Shown: one piece after another, positions 1 through 6,076 of the stretch | Layout of the letters: every line of letters begins with the position of its first letter | Numbering within the stretch: the first letter of the stretch is position 1 | Assembly (NCBI GenBank): GCA_002423325.1 | Contig: DIVQ01000136.1 | Location: 14,190-20,819 of the forward strand | DNA length: 6,630 nt | Origin: Anaerolineales bacterium UBA6128 | Lineage (GTDB): Bacteria; Chloroflexota; Anaerolineae; UBA1429 | Direction: 5' to 3' | Position numbers and translations under genes: made by a program | The notes under the pieces: model-generated | Told to the model about the DNA's origin: nothing | Seen by the model: only the letters and a program-made list of their open reading frames with translations | Databases searched by the model: none

Positions 1-1
1 C

Positions 2-466
2 GGGGCCCGCAACATGCAGAACTTCTCGCTGCTGAAGGAGGTGGGAAAGGTCGACCGGCCGGTGATGATCAAGCGCGGGCTGATGACGTCGGTGGACGAG
101 TGGCTGGCCGCGGCCGAGTACGTGCTGGCGCAGGGCAACCAGATGGTGATCCTGTGCGAGCGCGGCATCCGGACCTTTGAGACGGCGACGCGCTTTACGC
201 TTGACATCGCCTCGGTGGGCGTGATCAAGCGCTTTTCGCACCTTCCGGTGGTGGTGGACCCAAGCCACGCCGCCGGGCACTATCAGTTGGTGCCCACGTT
301 GGCGCGCGCGGCGGTGGCCGCAGGGGCTGACGGCATCCTCATTGAGGTGCATCCCGATCCGGCGAATGCGCTTTCGGATGGCCTGCAGAGCCTGACGTTC
401 CACGATTCGGAGCGCCTGGTGAACGAAATGCGCGCGATCGCAGGGGTTCTGGGGCGGAGCATGTAG
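2..466 (+). CDS. aroF: 3-deoxy-7-phosphoheptulonate (DAHP) synthase, type I-beta, 3' part only
   Basis: Catalyses the first shikimate-pathway step, condensing phosphoenolpyruvate with erythrose 4-phosphate in the cytosol. The open frame enters from the left edge, so the N-terminus is missing; 154 residues remain. Visible family motifs are GARNMQNF at the edge, KRG, ILCERGIRTFE, LPVVVDPSHAAG, GADGILIEVHP and ALSDG. Counting from the first methionine in the window (base 14), His85, Glu111 and Asp122 are spaced 26 and 37 residues apart, the same as metal ligands His272, Glu298 and Asp309 of the Thermotoga maritima enzyme. By that numbering about 183 residues lie outside the window, including the metal-binding Cys. 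No C-terminal regulatory domain follows; whether an N-terminal ACT/FL domain exists cannot be seen. The stop is TAG. The gene converges on the response regulator with a 3-nt gap and no visible terminator. The identification is secure; the link to neighbouring genes is probably only positional. Confidence 0.94.
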   Translation, partial: GARNMQNFSLLKEVGKVDRPVMIKRGLMTSVDEWLAAAEYVLAQGNQMVILCERGIRTFETATRFTLDIASVGVIKRFSHLPVVVDPSHAAGHYQLVPTLARAAVAAGADGILIEVHPDPANALSDGLQSLTFHDSERLVNEMRAIAGVLGRSM

Positions 467-469
467 CGC

Positions 470-1120
470 TCAGATCAACCCACCGCGTACAGCGCGTACG
501 GCCGCCTGCGTGCGATCTGAGGCGCCCAGCTTGTCCATGATGTTCTGTACGTGCGTCTTGATGGTGGTGGGGCTGAGGATCAGGCGGTCGGCGATCTCCT
601 GATTGGTCAGGCCATCCGCAATCAGCCGCAGCACCTCGAGCTCGCGCGGCGAGAGGGCCTCGGCCAGAGGCGCCCCGGTCGCGCCGCCCAGCGTTCGGGA
701 GGGATGGGCGATCTCGCGCAGCAGTTGCGGCATGAGCGAGGGTGCCACGATGCCGCCGCCTTCGGCGGTGACCCGCACGGCACGCAGCAACTCGGCGCGG
801 CTGGCGTCTTTGAGCACATAGCCCGCCGCCCCCAATGACACCGCCCGGAAGAGATACTCGGAGCTGTCGTACAGCGTCACCATGATGACGCTGACGCGCG
901 GCGCGATGGTCTTGACCTGCTCGAGCGCGGCGAGGCCATCCATGCCGGGCATACGCACGTCCATCAGCACGATATCGGGTGTCAACTCGCGCACCAGCCT
1001 GAGGGCCTGCTCGCCGCCGTTCGCCTCGCCCACGACGTTGAGGTCGGGCTCGGCCTGCAGCATCGCGCGCAGGCCCTGCCGGACGATGGCCTGGTCATCC
1101 ACAATCAGCACGCGGATCAT
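470..1120 (-). CDS. Response regulator, NarL/FixJ family (receiver + LuxR-type HTH)
   Basis: DNA-binding output partner of the adjacent kinase, 216 residues, normal length for the family. The receiver domain spans about residues 1-120: acidic pair Asp8-Asp9, phospho-acceptor Asp54 in VLMDVRMPGMDG, switch Thr82, and Lys104 in YVLKDAS. A linker at about 125-153 leads to the LuxR/GerE helix-turn-helix at about 154-214, with LSPRELEVLRLIADGLTNQEIA and SPTTIKTHVQNIMDKL. The frame stays open upstream to 1222, but the ATG at 1120 is chosen because MIRVLIVDDQ is the canonical receiver start and a purine-rich Shine-Dalgarno (GAGGGGGGAG) lies just before it. That site is inside the end of the kinase gene, and the two genes overlap by ATGA, so translation is probably coupled. 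Target promoters are unknown; the divergent dehydratase region is the obvious candidate (inference). Confidence 0.95.
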   Translation of the reverse strand: MIRVLIVDDQAIVRQGLRAMLQAEPDLNVVGEANGGEQALRLVRELTPDIVLMDVRMPGMDGLAALEQVKTIAPRVSVIMVTLYDSSEYLFRAVSLGAAGYVLKDASRAELLRAVRVTAEGGGIVAPSLMPQLLREIAHPSRTLGGATGAPLAEALSPRELEVLRLIADGLTNQEIADRLILSPTTIKTHVQNIMDKLGASDRTQAAVRAVRGGLI

Positions 1121-3078
1121 GCTCCCCCCTCGCGGGTCGCGCGTGCACGGTCCAGTGGAATGCTGACGCCGATGCGGGTGCCGCGCCCGGGCTGGCTCTC
1201 GATATCGCACCAGCCGCCCCACATGCGCGTGCGCTCGCGAATTCCCACCAGCCCCATGTGCAGGCCGCGCTGCGGCTCGGACGGCACGGCGTTGGGGTCA
1301 AAGCCTTGGCCCCAATCGCGAATGGTCACGCTCAGAAGGTTGCCTTCGACCTCCAGGCGCACCTGGGCGCGTGTGGCCTGGGCGTATTTCTGCGCGTTGT
1401 GGGTGGCCTCCTGGACGATGCGAAAGAGCGCCGTCTCCAGCGCAGGGGGCAGGGGCGGCCACTTGGGCGAGACCACCAACTCGACGTGCCAATCAGCCTC
1501 GGCCATCAACTGGGCCACGTAGAGGCGCAGCGCGTGCACCAGGCCAAGGTCATCGAGCCCGGCCGGGCGCAGTTGTCCGATCAGACGGCGGGCCTCGTTG
1601 ATGGCGCGTTGCAGCAGTTGGATGCCCTGCTCCAGCTCGCGCGCCTCGGCGGCGGGGTCGCGATCGCGCCAGGCCTGAGCGGTCTGCAGGTGCTGGTAGG
1701 AGGCCACGATGATCTGCACGAGGGTGTCGTGCAGATCAAAGGCCAGGCGGCGGCTGTCCTGCTCCTCGTTGCTGATGACGTCCTCGACGAAGGAGCGCAG
1801 TTGCTGGCCCTGCAGTTCCACCTCGCGATAGAGCTGGGCGTTGTCGAGCGCGATGCTGGCCTCGGATGCCAGGTAGCTGAGCAGGGTGAGCGCCTCGTCG
1901 TCGACGAGACGCGCGTCGGACGCGTAGAGCTCCAGGGTGCCCAGGCATGCGCCGCGCACGATCAGGGGCGCCAACGCCACGCTCCCGCCCGATTCGGCGC
2001 CCGCCTCGGGTACCACGATCGCGCGGCAGCGCTCCGCGGTACAGACCTCGGCGCGCAACACCGCCACCTGCTCCGACTGCGCCCAGGCTGTCGAGGCGGC
2101 GTCCATGCCCTCGGCATAGTCGCAGGGCTGGCCCGTAGCGTCCTGGGCAAGGCAGAGGCGGCAAGCCGCCGTGTCGAACAGCCGACGGGCGCCGGTCACA
2201 GCGGCGCGGCGCACCTGCTCCAGCGCCAGACTGGAGCCGATGGCCTGCGAAGTCTGGAACAGCGCCAGCAGATGATCGAGGTTCTGCCGCAGTGATTGAT
2301 ACAGGCGGCCCTGTTCGGCGAGGCGCTCGTTCAGGTCAGCCAGTTGGCGATTGCGCTGCTGCAGGGCGTCGCGGATCTCGGCCAGTTCGCGGTTCTTGTC
2401 GGCCAGAGACGCCACGTACTCGTGCTGAGGATCGCCCTCCAGCGGCAGCGCGGAAATGCGCAGGCGCCCGCCCGACATGCTGAGGCGGTGGGGGCGGAAC
2501 ATCGCGTCCGAGTAGCGGCCCCAGACCTTTTGCGGCGTGATCAGCAGGTCGTCGCCCAGCGGGTCTACCTTGACAAAGATCTGCGTGCAGTCGCGCACGG
2601 CCGCGATGGTGGCGGATCCGTAGTGCCCGGCGGGCATGCACCAGTAGGCCACCGAGCGCAGCTCGTACAGCAGCGGGCAGATGGTGGTGAAAAAGCGCGC
2701 CTGAGCGTCCGGTTCGGGGAACCAGGGCGCGTAAGCATCCAGCGGGTCGAACAGCGTGTAGGCGTGCGGGCCGATGTCGCGGATGGCGGCGAACAGCGCG
2801 GCGAGCGGGTCGCTGCTGGGCGGCAGAGCGGCCATGTCTACCACGCGGCGGCGCGCAAGCGACGCTGTGTCGGCGTCAAAGCGGCCGTCCGCACGGACGT
2901 AGACCAGGTCGAGGGGGCTGGTGCGCAGGTAACTCAACATCGCGTCCACAAAGGGCGCATAGTGCGCGCCGTGTGGCGCGAAAAAGACCACGTTGTCGCC
3001 GGCGCGCAGTTCTTCCAGCAGCGCGTCGAGCTGCGGCGAGCCGGTGGAGAGCGCGGGAGTGGCTGATCGCTGCGTCAT
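1117..3078 (-). CDS. Soluble sensor histidine kinase: KaiC/RecA-like domain, coiled coil, GAF, HisKA_3, HATPase_c
   Basis: Cytosolic kinase of 653 residues with no signal peptide or membrane segment. Residues 12-213 resemble a degenerate KaiC/RecA-like domain: TGSPQLDALL, a Walker-B-like strand ending at Asp111, and a C-terminal strand pattern like KaiC. The P-loop position (about 34-43) lacks GKS/T, so ATP binding there is doubtful; a MEDS-type sensory domain is the alternative. A coiled coil covers about 222-268, and a GAF domain about 284-418 with Cys306, Cys309, Cys319, Cys346 and Cys351. HisKA_3 spans about 437-505 with phospho-His450 in FDLHDTLVQ. HATPase_c spans about 545-641 with N-box Asn561, DWGQGF at 588-593, GLVGIRER at 609-616 and GRGT at 631-634. 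The frame is open to 3375, but that extension runs antisense through the next gene. The ATG at 3078 fits a -10 box directly upstream; no Shine-Dalgarno is seen. The gene is co-transcribed with the response regulator. Confidence 0.92.
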   Translation of the reverse strand: MTQRSATPALSTGSPQLDALLEELRAGDNVVFFAPHGAHYAPFVDAMLSYLRTSPLDLVYVRADGRFDADTASLARRRVVDMAALPPSSDPLAALFAAIRDIGPHAYTLFDPLDAYAPWFPEPDAQARFFTTICPLLYELRSVAYWCMPAGHYGSATIAAVRDCTQIFVKVDPLGDDLLITPQKVWGRYSDAMFRPHRLSMSGGRLRISALPLEGDPQHEYVASLADKNRELAEIRDALQQRNRQLADLNERLAEQGRLYQSLRQNLDHLLALFQTSQAIGSSLALEQVRRAAVTGARRLFDTAACRLCLAQDATGQPCDYAEGMDAASTAWAQSEQVAVLRAEVCTAERCRAIVVPEAGAESGGSVALAPLIVRGACLGTLELYASDARLVDDEALTLLSYLASEASIALDNAQLYREVELQGQQLRSFVEDVISNEEQDSRRLAFDLHDTLVQIIVASYQHLQTAQAWRDRDPAAEARELEQGIQLLQRAINEARRLIGQLRPAGLDDLGLVHALRLYVAQLMAEADWHVELVVSPKWPPLPPALETALFRIVQEATHNAQKYAQATRAQVRLEVEGNLLSVTIRDWGQGFDPNAVPSEPQRGLHMGLVGIRERTRMWGGWCDIESQPGRGTRIGVSIPLDRARATREGGA

Positions 3079-3084
3079 AGCGTG

Positions 3085-3112
3085 ATTATAGCAGCAGCGG
3101 CCGCTCGGACAA
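3085..3112 (-). promoter_or_regulatory. Predicted sigma70-type promoter of the kinase operon, apparently leaderless
   Basis: Read on the - strand, TATAAT (3090-3085) is a perfect -10 box, with TTGTCC (3112-3107, 4 of 6 matches to TTGACA) upstream at a 16-nt spacing. The kinase ATG begins 7 nt past the last base of the -10 box, the usual position of a transcription start, so the mRNA would have little or no 5' leader. This agrees with the absence of a Shine-Dalgarno. A 10-bp palindrome, AGCGGCCGCT (3096-3105), lies in the spacer. Confidence 0.6.
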
Positions 3113-3126
3113 ACGGCGATGATAGC

Positions 3127-3155
3127 TTGACACGCTTCCGCCCGGGGGACATACT
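3127..3155 (+). promoter_or_regulatory. Predicted sigma70-type promoter facing the GxxExxY and dehydratase genes
   Basis: A perfect -35 hexamer TTGACA (3127-3132) is followed after 17 nt by CATACT (3150-3155, 4 of 6 matches to TATAAT). Transcription would start near 3162, just before the left CACGAA repeat, and read into the GxxExxY gene and possibly on into the dehydratase genes. It is back-to-back with the kinase promoter. The -10 is weak, so confidence is moderate. Confidence 0.5.
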
Positions 3156-3167
3156 GACTTGGACATG

Positions 3168-3197
3168 AACCACGAAACACACAGAAGACACGAAAGG
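3168..3197 (+). repeat. CACGAA-type repeat, left copy
   Basis: A 30-nt A/C-rich stretch (AACCACGAAA ... ACACGAAAGG) that matches the reverse complement of 3620-3649 at 24 of 30 positions without gaps. The first 10 bases and the block ACACGAAAG are identical in both. The two copies bracket the GxxExxY gene, and the stretch differs clearly in composition from the GC-rich surroundings. Confidence 0.75.
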
Positions 3198-3222
3198 CGA
3201 TAGACCGTGCACGGAGGCTGGC

Positions 3223-3609
3223 GTGGCCGAGGAAGACAAGATCATCTACAAGCAAGAGTCGTACGCCATCCAGGGAGCGATCTTTGCCGTCTACCGAGAG
3301 ATGGGGGCAGGTTTTCTCGAAGCGGTATACCAGGAGTGCCTGGGGCGCGAATTTGCTCTGCGAGACATCCCGCACAGGGCACAGGTAATGCTAGCCCTAG
3401 CGTACAAGGGGCTAGCTCTCGATCAGACCTATTGCGCTGACTTTGTCTGCTACGACAAGATCATCGTCGAACTCAAAGCGACGAGCCAGCTGCGCCCGGA
3501 GCATCGTGCGCAGGTGCACAACTACCTGAAGGCCACTGGAATGCGCCTCGGGCTGCTGGTCAGCTTTGGTCATCACCCGCTCGTGGAGGTCGCGAGGATT
3601 GCTAGATGA
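3223..3609 (+). CDS. GxxExxY family protein (possible PD-(D/E)XK nuclease fold)
   Basis: A 128-residue protein, complete for this family of small single-domain proteins. The defining motif is GFLEAVY at residues 30-36, within a stretch like the family pattern of a helix ending VYREMG followed by G-x-L-E-x-x-Y. Downstream come ADF (Asp73), IIVELKA (Glu83, Lys85) and QVHNYLKATGMRLGLLVSFG. Asp73 with Glu83-x-Lys85 fits a PD-(D/E)XK-type site, which suggests a nuclease-related fold; no activity is established for the family. The start is GTG at 3223, chosen because GGAGG (3213-3217) lies 5 nt upstream and the protein then has the usual family N-terminus. No in-frame continuation upstream is supported. 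The gene sits between inverted CACGAA repeats and differs in codon use from its neighbours, so it may have arrived by transfer. It has no evident tie to the dehydratase. Confidence 0.88.
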   Translation: MAEEDKIIYKQESYAIQGAIFAVYREMGAGFLEAVYQECLGREFALRDIPHRAQVMLALAYKGLALDQTYCADFVCYDKIIVELKATSQLRPEHRAQVHNYLKATGMRLGLLVSFGHHPLVEVARIAR

Positions 3610-3619
3610 TAAATGGTGT

Positions 3620-3649
3620 TCTTTCGTGTAGTTCGTGTTTTTCGTGGTT
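3620..3649 (-). repeat. CACGAA-type repeat, right copy (inverted)
   Basis: Inverted partner of 3168-3197, with TTTCGTG, TTCGTG and TTTTTCGTGGTT on the + strand. It begins 11 nt after the GxxExxY stop codon. The 54 nt from here to the dehydratase start contain no convincing promoter or riboswitch, only a 6-bp inverted repeat (TCCGCA at 3665-3670, TGCGGA at 3681-3686) and the dehydratase ribosome binding site. Confidence 0.75.
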
Positions 3650-3703
3650 ACACTCTTCTCGGGCTCCGCATACGGGTGCTTGCGGACAGCTGGGAGGTGA
3701 ACT

Positions 3704-5959
3704 ATGACGCGCTCAAAGCGTTACGCGGCGCTGGAGGAGCGGCCGATCAACCGGGAGGCTTTTGTGCATCCCTGGCCTGAGGTGGGGCTGGTGGTGAGCG
3801 ATGGCCCCTATGACCCCGCGCCCAGCCTGCGTGTGGAGAGGGGGCGCGTTGTCGAGATGGACGGCGTGCCGCGCGCGCAGATGGACATGCTCGAGCGCTT
3901 TATCGCCGACCACGCCATTGACGCGACGGCCGCGGCCGAGGCGATGACCACGCCCTCGGAGACCATTGCGCGCATGCTGGTGGACATCAACGTGCCGCGC
4001 GAGCGACTGGTGCGCCTGGCCAGCGGCTGCACGGCCGCCAAGCTGGTCGAGATCGTGCGACCGCTCAGCGTGCTCGAGATGATGATGGCGCTGGGCAAGA
4101 TGCGCCTGCGGCGCACGCCGGCCAATCAGGCGCATGTCACCAACCGCAAGGAGAGCCCGGCGCTGCTGGCGGCCGACGCCGCAGAGGCGGCGCTGCGCGG
4201 GTTCAGCGAGAACGAGACCACCGTGGGGATCGCGCGCTATGCGGTCTGGAACGCCCTGGCCATCATGGTGGGGTCGCAGGTGGGGCGCGGCGGCGTGCTC
4301 ACGCAGTGCGCGGTGGAGGAGGGCGTCAACCTGCGACTGGGCTTCAAGGGCCTCACCAGCTATGCCGAGACACTGTCGGTCTATGGCACCGAGGGGGCCT
4401 TTGTCGATGGCGACGACACGCCCTGGTCCAAGGCTTTTCTGGCGTCGGCGTATGCGTCGCGCGGCGTCAAGACCCGTTTCACCTCCGGCACCGGCTCTGA
4501 GGCGCTGATGGGCCACGCCGATCAGCGCTCGATGCTGTATCTGGAGGCGCGCTGCCTGCTGGTGACCAAGGGCGCCGGCAGCCAGGGCGTGCAGAACGGC
4601 TCGATCAGCTGCGTGGCGCTGCCCGAGTCGCTGCCCGGAGGCGTGCGTGCGATCCTGGCCGAGAACCTGCTGGCCGCGATCCTGAACCTGGAGGTGGCCT
4701 CGGGCAACGACGCGCTCGCCAGTCACTCGGACATTCGCAAGACGGCCAAGCTGATGTGCCAGTTCATCCCGGGCACCGACTTTGTGCACTCGGGCTACAG
4801 TGCGGTGCCGCGCTACGACAACATGTTCGGCGGCGGCAACTTTGACGCCGACGAGTACGATGACTATTTGGTGCTGCAGCGCGATATGCGCATCGATGCA
4901 GGGCTTCATCCTGTGGGCGAGGCTCAGGCGCTGGCGATCCGCGAGCGCGCCGCGCGCGCAATGCAGGCGCTGTACGCCGGGCTGGGGCTGCCGGCCATCA
5001 GCGAGGCCGAGGTGCAGGCGGCGACGGTGGCGCACGACAGCCGCGATATGCCCGATCGCGATGTGGCCGCCGACCTGGACGCCGCCGACGCGTTCATGCA
5101 CGGCGAGCGCAACATCCTGGACGCCATCGGCGCGCTGGACGCGGCCGGCTACACCGACGTGGCCGAGCGCCTGCTGGAGATGAGCCGCCAGCGCGTCATC
5201 GGCGACTATTTGCAGCCGGCAGCCATCTTTGGCGAGGATTTTCGCGTGCAGAGCGCGATCAACGACCGCAACGACTATGCCGGTCCGGGTACCGGCTACC
5301 GCCTGGAGGGCGAGCGCTGGCAGCGCGTGCAGGACATCCCGCAGGCGAAGGATCCGGCCGACTACTTGGCGGGTCATGGCGAACAGGGGGGAGCGTCCTC
5401 CTCGCTCGCCGAACGCCTGCACTCGCTGGGCGCGGCGGAAAAGGGCGCGGGGACCGAGGTGATCGTGGCCGTGGGGCCGGCCTTTGGGCGCGCCCTCACC
5501 GAGACGATCGGCGGGCTGCCGCACGGGGCGGTGCTGGAGCAGTTGCTGCAGGGCATCGCCGATGAAGGGGTGAGCGCGCGCATCGTGCAGGTGCACCACA
5601 CCGCCGACTGCGCCTTTATCGGCTATGCTGGCGCGCAGCTCAGCGGCTCGGGCGTGGCCATCGGGATGCAGTCGCGCGGCACGACCGTGATCCACCGGGC
5701 CGATTTGGCGCCGCTCAACAACCTGGAGCTGTTCTCGCAGTCGCCGAACCTGACGCTCGCATCGTACCGCCAGATCGGGCGCAACGCGGCGCGCTACGCC
5801 AAGCAGGAGCGGGTCCAGCCGGTGCCGGTGAACGTGGACAACTGGGTGCGGCTGCGGCTGATCGTCAAGACGATGCTGCTGCACCGCCGCGAGATCGAAC
5901 AGGTGGAGGCGGACCGGCCGCCGAGCGAGCTGCAGTACGACTGGGAGCCGGAAGGCTGA
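3704..5959 (+). CDS. pduC: B12-dependent diol/glycerol dehydratase, fused large (PduC) and medium (PduD) subunits
   Basis: Radical enzyme using adenosylcobalamin to dehydrate 1,2-diols or glycerol to aldehydes. Residues 1 to about 550 are a full-length PduC-type subunit (Klebsiella form 554 residues). Counterparts of its catalytic residues are present, each one position higher: Gln142, His144, Glu171, Glu222, Gln297, Asp336, Ser363. Pocket residue Ser301 is kept as Ser302, but Gln336 is replaced by Ala337. A linker at about 551-583 leads to a PduD-type domain at about 584-740, with VIVAVGPAFG, LSGSG, IGMQSRGTTVIH, NLELFSQSP and YRQIGRNAARYAK. The first 50-60 residues of a free PduD, which carry the shell-targeting peptide, are absent. 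The ATG follows GGGAGGTGA (3692-3700). The stop codon lies in the left arm of the repeat that follows, and the small subunit is downstream on the same strand. Diol versus glycerol preference cannot be settled; Ser302 favours diols. Confidence 0.95.
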   Translation: MTRSKRYAALEERPINREAFVHPWPEVGLVVSDGPYDPAPSLRVERGRVVEMDGVPRAQMDMLERFIADHAIDATAAAEAMTTPSETIARMLVDINVPRERLVRLASGCTAAKLVEIVRPLSVLEMMMALGKMRLRRTPANQAHVTNRKESPALLAADAAEAALRGFSENETTVGIARYAVWNALAIMVGSQVGRGGVLTQCAVEEGVNLRLGFKGLTSYAETLSVYGTEGAFVDGDDTPWSKAFLASAYASRGVKTRFTSGTGSEALMGHADQRSMLYLEARCLLVTKGAGSQGVQNGSISCVALPESLPGGVRAILAENLLAAILNLEVASGNDALASHSDIRKTAKLMCQFIPGTDFVHSGYSAVPRYDNMFGGGNFDADEYDDYLVLQRDMRIDAGLHPVGEAQALAIRERAARAMQALYAGLGLPAISEAEVQAATVAHDSRDMPDRDVAADLDAADAFMHGERNILDAIGALDAAGYTDVAERLLEMSRQRVIGDYLQPAAIFGEDFRVQSAINDRNDYAGPGTGYRLEGERWQRVQDIPQAKDPADYLAGHGEQGGASSSLAERLHSLGAAEKGAGTEVIVAVGPAFGRALTETIGGLPHGAVLEQLLQGIADEGVSARIVQVHHTADCAFIGYAGAQLSGSGVAIGMQSRGTTVIHRADLAPLNNLELFSQSPNLTLASYRQIGRNAARYAKQERVQPVPVNVDNWVRLRLIVKTMLLHRREIEQVEADRPPSELQYDWEPEG

Positions 5960-6029
5960 TGGAGCGCCGGTATGTGGAGCGCCGGGTTTCTACCCGGCAG
6001 GGCCAGGTGGAAACCTGGCGCTCCATCAG
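5956..6029. repeat. Long hairpin repeat between large/medium and small dehydratase genes
   Basis: The core is an inverted repeat with arms 5975-5994 and 6006-6025: 18 of 20 positions pair by Watson-Crick and the other two would be G-U pairs in RNA, around an 11-nt loop (5995-6005). An extra direct copy of the arm start (TGGAGCGCCGG) lies at 5960-5970, repeated at 5975-5985. With that copy, a 13-bp perfect pairing of 5956-5968 with 6017-6029 is possible instead. In that form, smaller hairpins at 5981-5998 and at about 6003-6018 (GGAA tetraloop) could form between the arms, though the second competes with the outer stem. No T-tract follows, so it is not a classic terminator. It has the look of a REP-like or MITE-like dispersed repeat. 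Confidence 0.8.
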
Positions 6030-6076
6030 GCCCGGCGCACGGCGACTTGGTGCAACGGTAGAGTAAGGAGTCTGCG

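Larger units (their letters stand above)
3168..3649 (+). other. Repeat-bounded GxxExxY cassette (possible inserted unit)
   Basis: The interval from the left to the right CACGAA repeat holds only the GxxExxY gene. It uses codons such as CTA that are rare in the flanking genes and looks less GC-rich by eye. Inside the gene is a perfect 8-bp inverted repeat, GCTAGCCC (3390-3397) and GGGCTAGC (3409-3416). No transposase and no target-site duplication was recognised, so mobility is inference from the layout only. Confidence 0.35.

Noticed and set aside
486..500. Small inverted repeat CGTAC / GTACG as a bidirectional terminator for the converging genes
   Set aside because: It is inside the response-regulator coding sequence, only 5 bp long and without a T-tract; it arises from repeated Val-Arg codons.
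1121..1222. 34-codon upstream extension of the response regulator
   Set aside because: It lies inside the kinase catalytic domain coding sequence; the canonical receiver start MIRVLIVDD with a strong ribosome site is at 1120.
1258..3066. Two long + strand open frames opposite the histidine kinase (1258-2295 and 2296-3066)
   Set aside because: Low-complexity Gln/Arg/Ala-rich translations with no motif; the opposite strand encodes a kinase with all expected boxes.
3168..3197. CACGAA repeats as a CRISPR array
   Set aside because: Only single degenerate copies far apart and in opposite orientation; no regular repeat-spacer series and no cas genes.
3079..3375. N-terminal extension of the kinase frame by 99 codons upstream of 3078
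   Set aside because: It would run antisense through the GxxExxY gene and across both promoter candidates, has no domain character, and the ATG at 3078 fits the -10 box.
3610..3703. Possible cobalamin riboswitch upstream of the B12 enzyme
   Set aside because: The space is too short for the usual roughly 200-nt element, and no B12-box or multi-stem architecture was seen.
3713..5884. Very long antisense open frame (723 codons) on the - strand opposite the dehydratase gene
   Set aside because: Its product is rich in His, Arg and Ala with no family motif, and it mirrors the codon bias of the well-recognised + strand gene.
6040..6070. tRNA-like fragment (GGTGCAACGGTAGAG) before the small subunit
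   Set aside because: Only a short D-arm resemblance; no acceptor stem, anticodon arm or T-arm can be drawn.
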